From NCBI GenBank assembly GCA_025358255.1, contig JANYKC010000089.1:1-53571 (forward strand): 53,571 nucleotides of DNA, written 5' to 3'. Of the stretch, positions 52,860-53,571 are shown one piece after another (position 1 is the stretch's first letter; each line of letters opens with the position of its first letter). Origin of the DNA: Spirochaetaceae bacterium (GTDB lineage: Bacteria > Spirochaetota > Spirochaetia > Treponematales > Rectinemataceae). Below the pieces are notes generated by a model, which was not told the DNA's origin, made no database searches, and worked only from the letters and a program-made list of their open reading frames with translations. Both the position numbers and the translations under genes were made by a program.

Positions 52860-53327
52860 CTACTGTGCCGCTCCCATATCCTCCGCCGCGCTCCGCGAGA
52901 CACCGAGGACGCGGTGGAGGTTCTCGGCGACCATGACAAAGCCCTCGACCTCGACTTGGCTGAGGGAGGCGGCGTTGACCGCGATGAGGCGGTAGTTGTC
53001 CTCCTCGATCTCGGCGATGAGGGTGGCGCCTTTCCCCGAAAGCTCCAGCCTGACGGCACGCCCGTCCTCGGGATCGGGGCACCTATCCAGGAATCCGTCG
53101 CTTTCCAGGCGCTGGGCAAGGCGTGTCGCGGAAAAGAGGGGCATTTCAAGGAGGCGGGCCGCCTCTCCCACCCGGACGCCGCCTGCTTTCCTGAGAAGCT
53201 GGAGGAGGCAGATCTCCTGGTAACCCAGGCCAAAACGCGCGAACAAGGCGCGCTCGAAATGGTATACCGCGCGCAGGGTCGAATAGAGGATCTCATCGAC
53301 ACGTTCTCGGGCGGGTGGCTTGGCCAA
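52860..53327 (-). CDS. MarR-family transcription regulator
   Basis: A 155-residue winged-helix regulator. It shows FGLGYQEICLLQLLRKAGGVRVGEAARLL, ATRLAQRLESDGFLDRCPDPEDGRAVRLELSGKG (the beta wing) and a C-terminal dimerisation helix. TTG 53327 is chosen because GGGGAGG lies six bases upstream and the length then fits MarR; the open frame to 53420 starts with no ribosome-binding site. Its promoter is at 53354-53383. The convergent tocopherol-cyclase-like gene carries a MarR-sized palindrome, so this is the suggested target. Confidence 0.9.
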   Translation of the reverse strand: MAKPPARERVDEILYSTLRAVYHFERALFARFGLGYQEICLLQLLRKAGGVRVGEAARLLEMPLFSATRLAQRLESDGFLDRCPDPEDGRAVRLELSGKGATLIAEIEEDNYRLIAVNAASLSQVEVEGFVMVAENLHRVLGVSRSAAEDMGAAQ

Positions 53328-53353
53328 GGTGATCCTCCCCTTTCGGTCAGTGG

Positions 53354-53383
53354 AATATGGAGGGATGCAGCGCCGGCTGTCAA
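53354..53383 (-). promoter_or_regulatory. marR promoter
   Basis: TTGACA (53383-53378), an 18-base spacer and CATATT (53359-53354) on the minus strand, about 27 bases before the TTG start at 53327. This supports the short form of the protein. Confidence 0.7.
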
Positions 53384-53429
53384 GGACAGCCCGAGGACGC
53401 GGCGCGCGGAGCTCCATCAACCATCACGC

Positions 53430-53493
53430 GATGCCTCATAAGTAAAACACGACGAAGGTAGGTTGATGCCTCATAAGTCTTTCACGACGAAGG
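53430..53493. repeat. Two 29-bp direct repeats, 35-bp period
   Basis: GATGCCTCATAAGT-AAAA-CACGACGAAGG (53430-53458) and the same with CTTT in the middle (53465-53493) are separated by six bases. A 6-bp hairpin GCAGGC-GAC-GCCTGC (53498-53512) follows. They may be transposase or regulator sites at an insertion-sequence end. Confidence 0.7.
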
Positions 53494-53514
53494 CATGGCA
53501 GGCGACGCCTGCGT

Positions 53515-53571
53515 ATGGAAGACTTTATACGCCTTGAAGGGGTTTGTCACGGGTGCCGCGAGAGGGATCAG
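53515..53571 (+). CDS. Possible transposase N terminus (IS66-like), cut by the window edge
   Basis: ATG 53515 opens 19 codons to the edge of the window, reading MEDFIRLEGVCHGCRERDQ. The CxxC followed by RERD resembles the N-terminal zinc ribbon seen at the start of some IS66-type transposases. No good ribosome-binding site is visible. The call is tentative. Confidence 0.3.
   Translation, partial: MEDFIRLEGVCHGCRERDQ

Noticed and set aside
53328..53420. Long form of the MarR regulator
   Set aside because: A TTGACA promoter lies within it and a strong ribosome-binding site precedes TTG 53327.
53430..53493. CRISPR array
   Set aside because: Only two repeats, six-base spacer and an internal variable tetramer; not a CRISPR layout.

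Overview
The window is a GC-rich (by eye about 60-65 percent) chromosomal segment of a diderm anaerobe, most likely a spirochaete near Treponema. The reasons are the uvrA-lptD neighbourhood (recalled as the same in T. pallidum), relaxed lipoproteins, a BMP-type nucleoside or sugar ABC importer, a flavodiiron protein, a Na+-pump decarboxylase pair and a tungsten-type aldehyde oxidoreductase. The taxonomic call is inference.

Layout. 1-1014: 5' part of gdhA (minus). 1203-14255 (minus): housekeeping and envelope run uvrA, lptD-like, phoH, pgpH-like HD phosphodiesterase, ybeY, corC-like CBS protein and a secreted TPR protein, with tight or overlapping junctions from phoH onward. 14399-16390: two decayed genes, an alpha/beta hydrolase and a nucleoside hydrolase. 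16370-18998: ychF and a divergent PLP aminotransferase. 19045-21194 (minus): two-component system. 21415-27263 (plus): LolCDE-like ABC transporter, LolA-like protein and an outer-membrane barrel, which look like one trans-envelope pathway. 27550-32861: flavodiiron protein, oadGB, an unknown secreted protein and mnmA.

32812-44523 is the most interesting block. A BMP-type importer operon (minus) diverges from a MerR-led operon (plus): Zn alcohol dehydrogenase, FGGY sugar kinase, DhnA-type aldolase, a 39-residue ferredoxin-like protein, aldehyde:ferredoxin oxidoreductase and Fe alcohol dehydrogenase. Almost every junction from the Zn-ADH on is an ATGA overlap. I read it as import, oxidation to a ketose, phosphorylation, aldol cleavage, and disposal of the released aldehyde by both oxidation and reduction. 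A 12-bp palindrome lies between the -35 and -10 boxes of the merR promoter.

44554-45279: tmRNA (ssrA, tag ANNNGNFALAA) with promoter and terminator, followed by an unexplained 151-bp element of nested perfect inverted repeats. 45280-48587: MFS transporter, ChrB-C protein, cupin and an NlpC/P60-like secreted peptidase. 48612-53327: CHASE2 protein with a degenerate cyclase domain, a small lipoprotein, a tocopherol-cyclase-like protein with a palindromic operator over its promoter, and a convergent MarR regulator. The right edge carries two spaced direct repeats and the first codons of what may be a transposase.

No tRNA, rRNA or CRISPR array was seen. Function calls come from reading translations; no database search was run.
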